64,000 nt of DNA from Pseudanabaena yagii GIHE-NHR1 (GTDB lineage: Bacteria; Cyanobacteriota; Cyanobacteriia; Pseudanabaenales; Pseudanabaenaceae): NCBI RefSeq assembly GCF_012863495.1, contig NZ_JAAVJL010000003.1, positions 186,001 through 250,000 on the forward strand. The letters are read 5' to 3'. Below are positions 47,617 through 55,506 of this stretch, in pieces. The notes beneath the pieces were generated by a model. That model was not told the origin of the DNA, did no database searches, and saw only the letters and a program-made list of their open reading frames with translations. The translations under genes and the position numbers were made by a program. The stretch's first letter is position 1. Each line of letters begins with the position of its first letter.

Positions 47617-47648
47617 AGTAGATATCAGGGATATCCCTGATATCTACT
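47617..47648. repeat. Perfect 32-bp palindrome without loop
   Basis: AGTAGATATCAGGGAT and its exact complement meet with no spacer. A related shorter dyad (ATATCAGGG-TTTT-CCCTGATAT) occurs at about 49881-49902. Loopless palindromes suit a dimeric protein-binding site or cruciform better than a transcript hairpin. The rest of 47649-47799 shows no gene. Confidence 0.75.
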
Positions 47649-47799
47649 TAGTCCTACTTTTGGTAATCTATTAAGTACGGATATATAAAGCCTAAATAGC
47701 TTTTAGAAGCGTAAAGCTTCAGAGTTCCGTGTAATTCAAGAAACTGTTTGAAAAGTTGTATTTTGCGCCAACGAACATTGTAGATTTTAAGGAGAGGTG

Positions 47800-48937
47800 C
47801 TTAGTACAGGACAAAAAGTTGCAAAAGTAGGCAGGGAGGGGTTTTATAAAAGATAACCACATCGTAAATAAAACCCCTATGAAAGAGATTAACCTATTCC
47901 GAGAAAAGTTGCAGCAACATCTGCAATGGAATAGAGCAAGACTAGCCTTTGTGTCCATGTTCTTGATCGCGCTAATGCGAGTAAAGACAGTAAACCTAGC
48001 TGAAATTGCCACAGGATTTAGTGGTTATGCCAAAGTCGAATCACACTATAAGAGGTTACAGAGATTTTTTCGAGACTTTGAAGTGGACTATGAAAAGATC
48101 GCACTCATGGTCGTCAAAGTCATGCAAATCCCCGAACCTTGGGTAATTTCTATCGACCGCACCGATTGGGAATTCGGTAAAACCGTGTTTAATGTGCTGA
48201 CATTGGGAATAGTGCATTACGGTATTGCATTCCCGTTGGTATGGATGATGCTGGACAAAAAAGGTAACTCAAACACCCGTGAGCGCTGTGAATTGTGTAA
48301 TCGATTTCTGGAAATATTTGGAGACCGCAAAATCGACTTTTTGAGTGCAGACCGAGAGTTTGTCGGTGAGGATTGGTTAGATTACTTGTTGTGTGAACCA
48401 TGTAACCGTTTTCGTATCCGCCGTAAAAATACTTTGCTCAATGACGGGCAGAAAAAACTGCGTGCCGACATTTGTTTTCAAGACCTCCAAGTTGGTCAGT
48501 CCAAAGTATTGTCCAAGCCCAGAAAGGTTTGGAACCATTGGCTTCGTATAGCCGCTATGCGTCTTGATGATGGCGATTTATTAATTGTCGCGACGACTCA
48601 TGACCCTGATACGGCTATTGCTGACTATGCTAAGCGTTGGGCTATTGAGACTTTATTCGGGTGCTTTAAAACCCGTGGCTTTTGTTTGGAGTCCACTCAT
48701 CTTCAAGATCCTGAACGTCTTTCCAAACTAATTGCTTTGCTTACTCTGGCTTTATGTTGGGCTTTTTCTTCTGGGCTTTGGTTGGCTCAACTAAATCCCC
48801 TCAAGCCTAAAAAACACGGTCGTCTTCCTAAAAGCATTTTTCGCCTTGGTTTTGATTTCCTTCGTCACATCATCTTTGACTTACATCTCAATTCTCAAGC
48901 CTTCTTTAACTCCATTAAATTTTTGTCCTGTACTTAG
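47800..48937 (+). mobile_element. IS4-family insertion sequence, copy 1 (intact)
   Basis: 1138 bp. The ends CTTAGTACAGGACAAAAA (left) and the complement of TTTTTGTCCTGTACTTAG (right) agree at 17 of 18 positions. Flanking 9-bp duplications GGAGAGGTG lie at 47791-47799 and 48938-48946. The stop codon of the transposase is inside the right end. The second copy lies inverted at 57796-58935. Confidence 0.95.
47879..48937 (+). CDS. IS4-family transposase (intact copy)
   Basis: The 352-aa DDE transposase has acidic residues in VISIDRTDWEFG (first Asp), DFLSADREFVG (second Asp) and YAKRWAIETLFGCFKTRGF (Glu of the Y-x2-R-x3-E-x6-K signature of IS4 elements). The frame is complete, so the element could be mobile. 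The C-terminus continues into the inverted repeat (IKFLSCT then TAG). A ribosome site is weak. It is identical over most of its length to the copy at 57796, which has a one-base deletion. Confidence 0.95.
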   Translation: MKEINLFREKLQQHLQWNRARLAFVSMFLIALMRVKTVNLAEIATGFSGYAKVESHYKRLQRFFRDFEVDYEKIALMVVKVMQIPEPWVISIDRTDWEFGKTVFNVLTLGIVHYGIAFPLVWMMLDKKGNSNTRERCELCNRFLEIFGDRKIDFLSADREFVGEDWLDYLLCEPCNRFRIRRKNTLLNDGQKKLRADICFQDLQVGQSKVLSKPRKVWNHWLRIAAMRLDDGDLLIVATTHDPDTAIADYAKRWAIETLFGCFKTRGFCLESTHLQDPERLSKLIALLTLALCWAFSSGLWLAQLNPLKPKKHGRLPKSIFRLGFDFLRHIIFDLHLNSQAFFNSIKFLSCT

Positions 48938-48952
48938 GGAGAGGTGATAACT

Positions 48953-49129
48953 ATGAATATACGATTGCCTCCAGAAAAGCAGTTAGAACACGAAATGTTC
49001 TGTCAAGGGATCAAAAATATTGACTTGGAAATAATGCAAGTTCTCCTTGTAAAACTACATATGATGTATTTGCAGGAACAGGCTTTATTAAATGAAATAG
49101 TAAATAACAATCTACTCAAAAGCCCTTAG
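48953..49129 (+). CDS. Small NblA/Ycf18-like protein with IS4 at its ribosome site
   Basis: The 58-aa protein starts MNIRLPPEKQLEHEMFCQGI and contains an amphipathic helical pattern (LEIMQVLLVKLHMMYLQEQA) that resembles NblA, the 55-65 aa helical adaptor that brings Clp protease to phycobilisomes during nutrient stress. The likeness is in length, spacing and leucine pattern, so the assignment is tentative. The Shine-Dalgarno GGAGAGG (48938-48944), 8 nt before ATG 48953, is the right-hand copy of the 9-bp IS4 target duplication. The coding region and ribosome site survive but the original promoter is now 1.1 kb away, behind the IS. A terminator with T8 follows at 49214. Confidence 0.5.
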   Translation: MNIRLPPEKQLEHEMFCQGIKNIDLEIMQVLLVKLHMMYLQEQALLNEIVNNNLLKSP

Positions 49130-49213
49130 AGGTGATTTACTGGGGGCATCCCCATTACCTCTCTTGCAGTAAGGGGCTTAGGGATTAGGTAATTATGTTG
49201 CAATCTCTAGCGT

Positions 49214-49241
49214 GGGAGGATGTCCTCCCGCCCTTTTTTTT
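49214..49241 (+). terminator. Factor-independent terminator after the small gene
   Basis: Stem GGGAGGA-TG-TCCTCCC (49214-49229) is followed by GCCC and a run of eight T (49234-49241), a classical terminator in the sense of the upstream gene. A further imperfect hairpin (AGGTAAGGATGAGC, 49247 onward) precedes the first pilin gene. Confidence 0.85.
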
Positions 49242-49320
49242 GAATAGGTAAGGATGAGCGGCGTAAAGCGCTGCCCATTCTTACCTACATAAATCCTTTC
49301 CTTTTTAGGACTACCAGTTT

Positions 49321-49836
49321 ATGAACATCTTTTTGAAAAAATATTTATCCTTGGGATGTTTTGGTATAGCGATCACCCTATTACCAGAGATTGCTCCAGA
49401 TATCGCTCAAGCAGATAATGTCTATGCAAATTTGCCAACGCTAAACTCGATTGTGTTTGTATCTAGTCGCGGTACATCTGGTACGGCGATTCCTTTGACA
49501 GCAAATGCAGCTTTAGCTCTTACCAGTGTGGGTAATGTCAATGTGAAGTCAAATACCTATTTGGGATTTAAGGTTGAGGTGGAGTCTACAAATAATGGAT
49601 TGCTAAAGCATTCCTCGGGGGCAGGAATGGCGTATAACTTGAATTACAACAATGCTGATAAGGGGCAAATTACTAGTAAGACGGTGGTTGAGGATAATAG
49701 TGCGTTGATTACGGGCTGTGCTGGTGATACGGGGTGCGATCGCGATGTCAAAATTTCGATTACGCAGTCTGAGATCCAGAGTAAACCTGCGGGGCTATAC
49801 TCAGATACACTGACGTTTACATTGACTAATAAATAA
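49321..49836 (+). CDS. Spore-coat-U-like pilus subunit 1
   Basis: The 171-aa exported protein has a signal peptide (MNIFLKKYLSLGCFGIAITL, cleaved near residue 32) and a beta-rich domain with VSSRGTSGTAIPLTANAALA, VNVKSNTYLGFKVEVES and the C-terminal PAGLYSDTLTFTLTN. That ending is the donor-strand-type signature of chaperone-usher subunits of the sigma (spore coat U) clade. A disulphide is possible in CAGDTGCDRD. It shares long stretches with the third subunit (50772). It is the first of five co-directional genes ending in chaperone and usher. Part of the pilus rod or tip, secreted to the surface; which part cannot be said. Confidence 0.8.
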   Translation: MNIFLKKYLSLGCFGIAITLLPEIAPDIAQADNVYANLPTLNSIVFVSSRGTSGTAIPLTANAALALTSVGNVNVKSNTYLGFKVEVESTNNGLLKHSSGAGMAYNLNYNNADKGQITSKTVVEDNSALITGCAGDTGCDRDVKISITQSEIQSKPAGLYSDTLTFTLTNK

Positions 49837-49877
49837 AAGGAGAGGGGTGATGCTTTGCACCACCCCTCTCCTTTTTT
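49835..49877 (+). terminator. Terminator inside the pilus cluster
   Basis: 15-bp arms AAAAGGAGAGGGGTG and complement (49861-49875) with an 11-nt loop and T-run at 49872-49877, right after the first subunit stop. It may lower expression of the genes downstream relative to subunit 1 or separate transcripts. The rest of the gap up to 50126 shows no gene. Confidence 0.8.
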
Positions 49878-50126
49878 GTAATATCAGGGTTTTCCCTGAT
49901 ATACAGGACTAGGTGGTAGCGCTATATTAAATACATCAAAAGGAACAGAGAAACACCAAAAGACCAAACGGGGGATGGGGGGAAAGATCAAGAGTAGAGA
50001 CTAACAAACCCTACAACACAAGGGATCTACCAAACTTCTAAAGTGGTTCTCACAAGGATAGATAAAGCTATCCGTTCCTAATCAAAAAATTTGTTCTGAG
50101 TGATTCAGAAAGAGAGGGTTAAGATT

Positions 50127-50675
50127 ATGCTATTCACCACACTTCGTCAATTGGCTTCTATCTCTGGACGTACAATCGTTGCGATCGGTTTGACTTCTGC
50201 TGCTGTGTTGGCTTTGGCTCCTTCTGCGAAGGCTGACACAACAACTGGTACATTATCTAGTCAAGGTGTAAGTGTAACCAACCCACCGTATAGAGCAATC
50301 AATAGTTATACAGCAAACGATTCACTAGTTCCCAACGCTTTAGGCGTTACTGGTACTATTGGTACGTTGAACGTTTCTGCTAATACTACTTTCAAAATTC
50401 AAATTCTGTCTACTGCAGGTGCTGTTTTAACTGGTCCTGGTTCATCGAATACAGTAGCGTACCAATTGAAAGTTTCTGGAGTAACGACTGGAACGCCTAA
50501 TGCCGTCTTGAAAGATATCACTACATCTGCACAAGATTTTTACTTAGGTACAACGGCAGACGAAGCTTTAAGTAATGAAGACCTTACCGTAGGGATTTCT
50601 TCAACTGCTGACTTCACACACAAGCGTGCTGGTGCATACACTGATACACTTACCTTTTCTATTATTGCTCAATAG
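50127..50675 (+). CDS. Spore-coat-U-like pilus subunit 2
   Basis: The protein is 182 aa from ATG 50127, chosen because GAGAGGG precedes it at suitable spacing; the earlier in-frame codon at 50100 lacks one. A signal peptide (LFTTLRQLASISGRTIVAIG then SAAVLALAPSAKA) is followed by a Cys-free beta domain rich in Thr, Ser and Ala, ending KRAGAYTDTLTFSIIAQ as in chaperone-usher subunits. It differs clearly from subunits 1 and 3, so it may be the major or the tip subunit. A near-perfect hairpin follows its stop. Confidence 0.8.
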   Translation: MLFTTLRQLASISGRTIVAIGLTSAAVLALAPSAKADTTTGTLSSQGVSVTNPPYRAINSYTANDSLVPNALGVTGTIGTLNVSANTTFKIQILSTAGAVLTGPGSSNTVAYQLKVSGVTTGTPNAVLKDITTSAQDFYLGTTADEALSNEDLTVGISSTADFTHKRAGAYTDTLTFSIIAQ

Positions 50676-50702
50676 TTAATTTTTTATCCTTAGAGATAAC
50701 AT

Positions 50703-50755
50703 AAACACCAAATAGTATAGGGGACACAATGCATCCACTATACTATTTAGTGTTT
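50703..50755. terminator. Hairpin between pilus subunit genes 2 and 3
   Basis: 18-bp arms AAACACCAAATAGTATAG and CTATACTATTTAGTGTTT (one mismatch) enclose a 17-nt loop; TTT ends the right arm. It may be an attenuator that sets subunit stoichiometry. Confidence 0.65.
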
Positions 50756-50771
50756 GAATTGGGTTTATTTT

Positions 50772-51242
50772 ATGTTAAAGCTGTTTTCAATCACCTCCAT
50801 ATTCTCTTCAATTATCTATTGCCTATCCCCTTTCCCCATCTTCTCCCAAGTTAACTCCATTACTTTTACTTCCAATACCATCTCACCACCCGTTGACCTC
50901 ACTCCTAATACCGCATTGCCCAATACCTTAATTGGTAAAGTAAATATCAAATCCAACAATGCTAATGGTTTTATTGTTAATGCAAAATCAACCAATGGAG
51001 GAGCATTAAAGCGTAGTTCGGGTGAGTTAATTGATTACACAGTGAACTATAATGGAATAGAACAGGGACAATTAGCGACAACAGATAAAAACTTGGAAAA
51101 TGTAAGTAACTTGATAACAGACTGTGCTAGTACAAACGGTTGCGATAGAAATATTCAAATAGCGATTAGTCAATCCGCCATTTCCGCCAAACCCGCAGGC
51201 AGTTACTCCGATCAACTTACATTTACACTTGTTGCGAAATAG
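50772..51242 (+). CDS. Spore-coat-U-like pilus subunit 3
   Basis: 156 aa from ATG 50772 (an in-frame TTG at 50754 lies inside the hairpin and is less likely). It has a signal peptide (MLKLFSITSIFSSIIYCLSP), the domain NSITFTSNTISPPVDLTPNT, VNIKSNNANGFIVNAKSTNG, a Cys pair in CASTNGCDRNIQ and the ending PAGSYSDQLTFTLVAK. It closely parallels subunit 1 (same Cys pair and ending). It is followed by the chaperone gene after 31 bp, so they are likely co-translated. Confidence 0.8.
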   Translation: MLKLFSITSIFSSIIYCLSPFPIFSQVNSITFTSNTISPPVDLTPNTALPNTLIGKVNIKSNNANGFIVNAKSTNGGALKRSSGELIDYTVNYNGIEQGQLATTDKNLENVSNLITDCASTNGCDRNIQIAISQSAISAKPAGSYSDQLTFTLVAK

Positions 51243-51273
51243 AAAAAGACAAAAACATAGAGGGGTCATCATC

Positions 51274-52071
51274 ATGAATATGCGATCGCTAACCGCCATC
51301 TTGCCATTGGTCATCGGTGCAAATCTGATTTCAGCGCTGCCATCTTTTTCTCAAGTTGAGGCAACCTTCCAGTTTTCGCCAATGCTTTCAAACTTTGCCC
51401 CCTCTGGACAAAAAGCTAATCAATCTTTTGTCGTCAAAAATACAGGCAAGAAATCCACTGCCATCCAAATCAGGATGGTGAAACGGGAAATGGATCTTGA
51501 TGGCAAAGAGATTAATACTAACGCCGATGATGACTTTATTCTCTATCCACCGCAAATGCTGGTCAAGGCTGGCGAAAGTCAAACCGTGCGCGTCACTTGG
51601 GTGGGCGATGCTAGTCCAGCCAAAGAGCTTTCCTATCGCATCATCGCCGAGCAACTGCCCATCGATTTAACCACAATTACCCAAACCCAAGGGAATACAA
51701 CGGTTTCGATCAAAGTTTTATTTCAATACATGGGATCGGTCTATATTGTGCCGCCAAATGTTGCACCCAATGTCTCTCTAGAGAACGCAGTTTGTCAGGT
51801 GGAAACTAGCAAAGATGGTAAGAAAGAGAATAAGTTGCAGCTAACCTTTGCTAACCAAGGCACAGCCCACGCCCTGCTTAGCAACCTCCGTCTCAGTCTA
51901 GCTCCTATCGGCAAAGAAACTAATCCCATCAAGTTAGAAGCCAAACAACTCACAGGTGTAAACGGCGAAAATATGCTCGCTGGTAGCAAGCGCCGATTCT
52001 CGTTACCCTGTCCCGCAGGTTTATCGAATGAGAAGCTATCAGGCACATTCGAGTATGATCGTGGTAATTAA
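51274..52071 (+). CDS. Periplasmic pilus chaperone (PapD-like)
   Basis: 265 aa from ATG 51274, preceded by GAGGGG. Signal peptide MNMRSLTAILPLVIGANLIS and two Ig-like domains: the N-terminal one has FSPMLSNFAPSGQKANQSFV, DDDFILYPPQMLVKAGESQT and VRVTWVGDAS, the conserved chaperone block that pairs with subunits. The second domain has ANQGTAHALLSNLRLSL. The protein should bind subunit strands in the periplasm and deliver them to the usher downstream. The earlier in-frame start 51229 is inside the preceding gene's end and is not used. Confidence 0.85.
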   Translation: MNMRSLTAILPLVIGANLISALPSFSQVEATFQFSPMLSNFAPSGQKANQSFVVKNTGKKSTAIQIRMVKREMDLDGKEINTNADDDFILYPPQMLVKAGESQTVRVTWVGDASPAKELSYRIIAEQLPIDLTTITQTQGNTTVSIKVLFQYMGSVYIVPPNVAPNVSLENAVCQVETSKDGKKENKLQLTFANQGTAHALLSNLRLSLAPIGKETNPIKLEAKQLTGVNGENMLAGSKRRFSLPCPAGLSNEKLSGTFEYDRGN

Positions 52072-52372
52072 TGTCACCAGTCACCAGTAGGGGCACAGCA
52101 TTTGCGCCACAATTTTAAAACTCATCACAGGAACCCTGATCTGCAAATGCTACGCCCTCTCCGCTTTGATCGACAATTTGTCCCTGTGTTGCGAAGTTTT
52201 GGACAAGGCATTCTCTGAAGTAGATTATCTACAAATTTTGTAGATTGTGGTGGCAATGCTCTGTTCCTACAGTTCTATCATTTATTGTTTTGTATTGTTG
52301 TCATTACATTCCCTAACTTCTATACTGCATAGGGCTTTTACGATCGCGCAGTATAGATCACCTAACATCATC

Positions 52373-54871
52373 ATGCGTCGAGTGATCAAACATAGTTATC
52401 TATACCTTGCTATCTGTCTTCCTATTTTGCTCATAGCAGACTATACGATCGCTCAAAATTCTCCTGCCAACAATAGCGATGACGAAACCTTTCAGCGTGT
52501 GTTTGGTCGTCCTCGTGCCAACACTGGTAAACAGACGCTAATAGTTCCCCTCGTCATCGACGATCGCGAACAAGCCACGATTCGTATTAGCTTTGTCCCT
52601 AGTCAACCACAACAAACAAGACTCCAATCAAAAGTCACTCTGCAAGCGCTCAAACCGATCTTGCGACCTGAAGTTCTCAATGCAATTGAAACTGCAATCG
52701 GCAATGCTGAAGACTTTGCAGTAGATGTCTTACAAAAAAATGGCATTGAGGCAGTTTTTGATGAACGCCGCCTTGCTGTGTTCTTAAAAATTAGTCCTGC
52801 GGTGCGTGCTGTTAACGTTTTAGGCGATCGCGCTAATCTCCCACCCGAAGCTAAAGAAGCAATCCCAGTTAGTAGCTTGAGTGGCTATGTGAATATCTTT
52901 GCCAGCGATCGCTTTGCATGGGCAAGTAACCAAATACAGGGAATTCAGCGACAACCATTGTTTTTCGGGTTTGATGGTGCGATTAATTTCCAGAATTGGG
53001 TTTTGGAAGGAAATTGGTCATTTGCCGAAAAGGGACAACCTGAATTAACGCGAGGCGATATCAGGATTGTGCGTGATGATCCAGATAATGCCGTACGCTA
53101 TCTCGCAGGGGACTACAGCTTCCCGACTACAGGTTTTCAAAATGCGATCGCGGTGGGTGGTATTGCAGCGGCACGGAACTTCTCTTTACAGCCCTATACG
53201 ATTATTCGACCTATCAACAATTTTGAGTTTTTTCTAGAACGTCCCTCCAAAGTAGAAATCTATGCCAATGGTCGGCTTGCTCAAACGCTAAATCTTCCCG
53301 CAGGACAGCAGGACTTACGCCAATTACCCCTCACTACTGGCATTAATGACATTCAACTCTTAGTCACCGATGATCTTGGACAAGAGCAAAGAATTAACTT
53401 CTCATCCGCAGTTGCCTCAAATCTGCTGGCTCCCAATGTGCAGCAGTTTGCCTATAGTTTTGGATTTCCCTCAAAGACACTCAATGGTGGACGTAACTAT
53501 GACTGGTCAAAACCTATTCTATCTTTGGCGCATCGTTGGGGCGTGAGTAATGTATTGACCTTGGGTGGCTATACTCAAGCTACCAGTCGTCAGCAACTAT
53601 TGGGTATTGAAGGAATCTTTGCCACTGTTTTCGGGAACTTCGCATGGGATGCCGCCATTAGTAATGATCAAAATGTTGGTCAAGATTTAGCATGGCGACT
53701 GCGTTATGACTTCTTTAATGCCAAGGATACCGATCGCTCCTTTGGTTTTAGCGCCGAGCAACGCGGGGCAAGATTTATTACCTTTGGCAATGAAGAAATA
53801 CCTCGCAATAATACGGCTCTGGATTTATCAGCTTTCTATCGCCAAAAAATATTTGATGATATTGGCGCAGGCTTGAATATCCAATACCGTTTTGGGCGCG
53901 ATGTTCCTGATGCTTATCGGGTAGGACTAGATTTATCCAAATCCTTTAGTAATGGGCTTTCCCTCAATCTATCGCTATCCCAAAGCCGTGATACTAATGG
54001 AGTAAATGAACAACGTGCTCTATTGAGTATGCAGCTAAATCTAGGAGCGCAATCCGTCCAAGCTAGTACCGAGGTTCGCAATACCGATAGTCCCACGCAA
54101 CAAGTATCATGGAGTTTCCGCACGCCAGAGGTGAGTGAGTCCCTCAGTGGCTCCCTTGGGCTGAGTCGTAGTCGCGGTAGCGATCGCTTCACGAGCAACT
54201 TCACCTACACAGGCTATCGCGCCATTTGGAACCTTGCACCTGATATTGCTTTTGCGCCCAATAGCACCCAAGCCAATGCTCTAGTGAGTGTCAGAACTGC
54301 GATCGCCTTTGCCGATGGCAATATTGCTTTATCACGTCCGATTAGTGACAGCTTTGCGCTGGTTGTACCAGAAAAAGCTTTAGCCTCGCAAATAGTCGGT
54401 GTCAATCCCGATGGACAAGGAACATATCTCAGTCGTGCTGATGATTTCGGTGCAGCCGTGATTCCCAATCTATCCTCCTATAATGTTTCTCGCCTCTTAC
54501 TAGAAGTTCCCGATGCTCCCGCAGGTGTGGAAACTGGCAATCCTATTTATTACACCTTGCCAACCTATAAAAGTGGCACTGTGATTCGCGTTGGTACGGA
54601 TGCGACTGTCTATATAAGAGGAATTTTGACTGATGCGAAAGGAACGGCGATCGCTCTTCAAGCAGGAGAGGTTCGTTCTCTATCCGATCCACAATGGCAA
54701 CCGATCACTCTATTCACCAATCGGGCTGGCAAGTTTGCGCTGACAGGTTTCAAGGTCGGACGATATGAATTAAAAATTGGTTCGCAAACTCTCCAATTTG
54801 AAGTTCCTGAAGGGAAGGTTGGCTTGTACGATCTTGGAAAATTAAAGCTTCCTGCTTTTGAAAAGAAGTAA
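52373..54871 (+). CDS. Outer-membrane usher of the pilus system
   Basis: 832 aa from ATG 52373, where a signal peptide (HSYLYLAICLPILLIADYTI, Ala near AQ) begins; a longer frame back to 52247 has no ribosome site and no benefit. The body is a beta-barrel usher: N-terminal region to residue 200, then GFDGAINFQNWVLEGNWSFA. The plug-type segment RPSKVEIYANGRLAQTLNLP with LTTGINDIQLLVTDDLGQEQ is diagnostic for FimD/PapC plug domains. The barrel continues through many aromatic-ended strands to two C-terminal Ig-like domains (residues about 730-832, RAGKFALTGFKVGRYELKI). It forms the outer-membrane channel that assembles the fibre from chaperone-bound subunits. The operon ends here. Confidence 0.88.
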   Translation: MRRVIKHSYLYLAICLPILLIADYTIAQNSPANNSDDETFQRVFGRPRANTGKQTLIVPLVIDDREQATIRISFVPSQPQQTRLQSKVTLQALKPILRPEVLNAIETAIGNAEDFAVDVLQKNGIEAVFDERRLAVFLKISPAVRAVNVLGDRANLPPEAKEAIPVSSLSGYVNIFASDRFAWASNQIQGIQRQPLFFGFDGAINFQNWVLEGNWSFAEKGQPELTRGDIRIVRDDPDNAVRYLAGDYSFPTTGFQNAIAVGGIAAARNFSLQPYTIIRPINNFEFFLERPSKVEIYANGRLAQTLNLPAGQQDLRQLPLTTGINDIQLLVTDDLGQEQRINFSSAVASNLLAPNVQQFAYSFGFPSKTLNGGRNYDWSKPILSLAHRWGVSNVLTLGGYTQATSRQQLLGIEGIFATVFGNFAWDAAISNDQNVGQDLAWRLRYDFFNAKDTDRSFGFSAEQRGARFITFGNEEIPRNNTALDLSAFYRQKIFDDIGAGLNIQYRFGRDVPDAYRVGLDLSKSFSNGLSLNLSLSQSRDTNGVNEQRALLSMQLNLGAQSVQASTEVRNTDSPTQQVSWSFRTPEVSESLSGSLGLSRSRGSDRFTSNFTYTGYRAIWNLAPDIAFAPNSTQANALVSVRTAIAFADGNIALSRPISDSFALVVPEKALASQIVGVNPDGQGTYLSRADDFGAAVIPNLSSYNVSRLLLEVPDAPAGVETGNPIYYTLPTYKSGTVIRVGTDATVYIRGILTDAKGTAIALQAGEVRSLSDPQWQPITLFTNRAGKFALTGFKVGRYELKIGSQTLQFEVPEGKVGLYDLGKLKLPAFEKK

Positions 54872-54904
54872 TGTATAGAGCGCCTTACTTCCTATTTCTC
54901 TTGT

Positions 54905-55073
54905 AACTGGTGTTACGTGGAACTCAGGGTATGAATTTCTTGCTACTAGCACAGCAGGGCAACCACGGGGGGATTGTCCCTACCTGAATAATTTAAATTT
55001 TTGGTAGGGACAATCCCCCGTGCCAGCCCCGCTATTTCAACATCACAGGCATTCCTTCCACGTAACATCAGTT
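54905..55073. repeat. MITE-like repeat, family 2, copy 2
   Basis: The left end AACTGGTGTTACGTGGAA matches the complement of the right end TTCCACGTAACATCAGTT at 17 of 18 positions, 169 bp apart. The interior holds GGGCAACCACGGGGGGATTG and a matching arm (GGGACAATCCCCCGTGCC). It belongs to the same family as 32680-32850 and 55225-55376. The best-preserved member in the window. Confidence 0.85.
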
Positions 55074-55127
55074 ATAAACAAGTCAGAATTTCAGTTTCTT
55101 CTAATTAACACAAAGTTTTGTGAGTTG

Positions 55128-55170
55128 TTTATCTATAAATTTTACTAAAATAATAAAATTTATAGATAAA
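55128..55170. repeat. A/T-only 17-bp hairpin
   Basis: Arms TTTATCTATAAATTTTA and complement (55154-55170) flank CTAAAATAA. It lies in the repeat-filled gap 54872-55506 with no gene. Confidence 0.6.
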
Positions 55171-55224
55171 TCTTGAAACATATAAATTTATAATCCAAAG
55201 AATTTATATACATAGCTAATGTTA

Positions 55225-55376
55225 AGTTGAAAGAATTCTTGAGACTGTCCAATTATGGGGCTAGCACGGGGGCACAGCCCTCAAATTATCTACGTTGTTT
55301 TAAGGGCAACCATGTATGGATTGCCCTGCTTGGTTAGTAGCAAGAGGTAAACATCTGCGCTCCACTTAACATCACT
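55225..55376. repeat. MITE-like repeat, family 2, copy 3 (inverted, decayed)
   Basis: Read in reverse it has the end GTGATGTTAAGTGGAG and the central arms GGGCAATCC / GGGCAACCATG plus GGGGCTAGCACGGGGGCACA. The other end is no longer recognisable. It sits 155 bp from copy 2 in opposite orientation. Confidence 0.65.
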
Positions 55377-55506
55377 ACATAGGTTAAAATTTTCGCTGTT
55401 TAATATTTAATACTCAGGAAAAATCCATAATACTTGTAATTGATCTCATTTTATATATTTTTTATTGCTTGCTTAATAAATTCAACCATAATCATCAAGT
55501 CTTAAT

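Noticed and set aside
47719..48012. 97-aa minus-strand frame across the left end of IS4 copy 1, also seen in copy 2
   Set aside because: It spans the element boundary and begins inside the transposase gene; the repeat of the frame in both copies merely reflects their identity.
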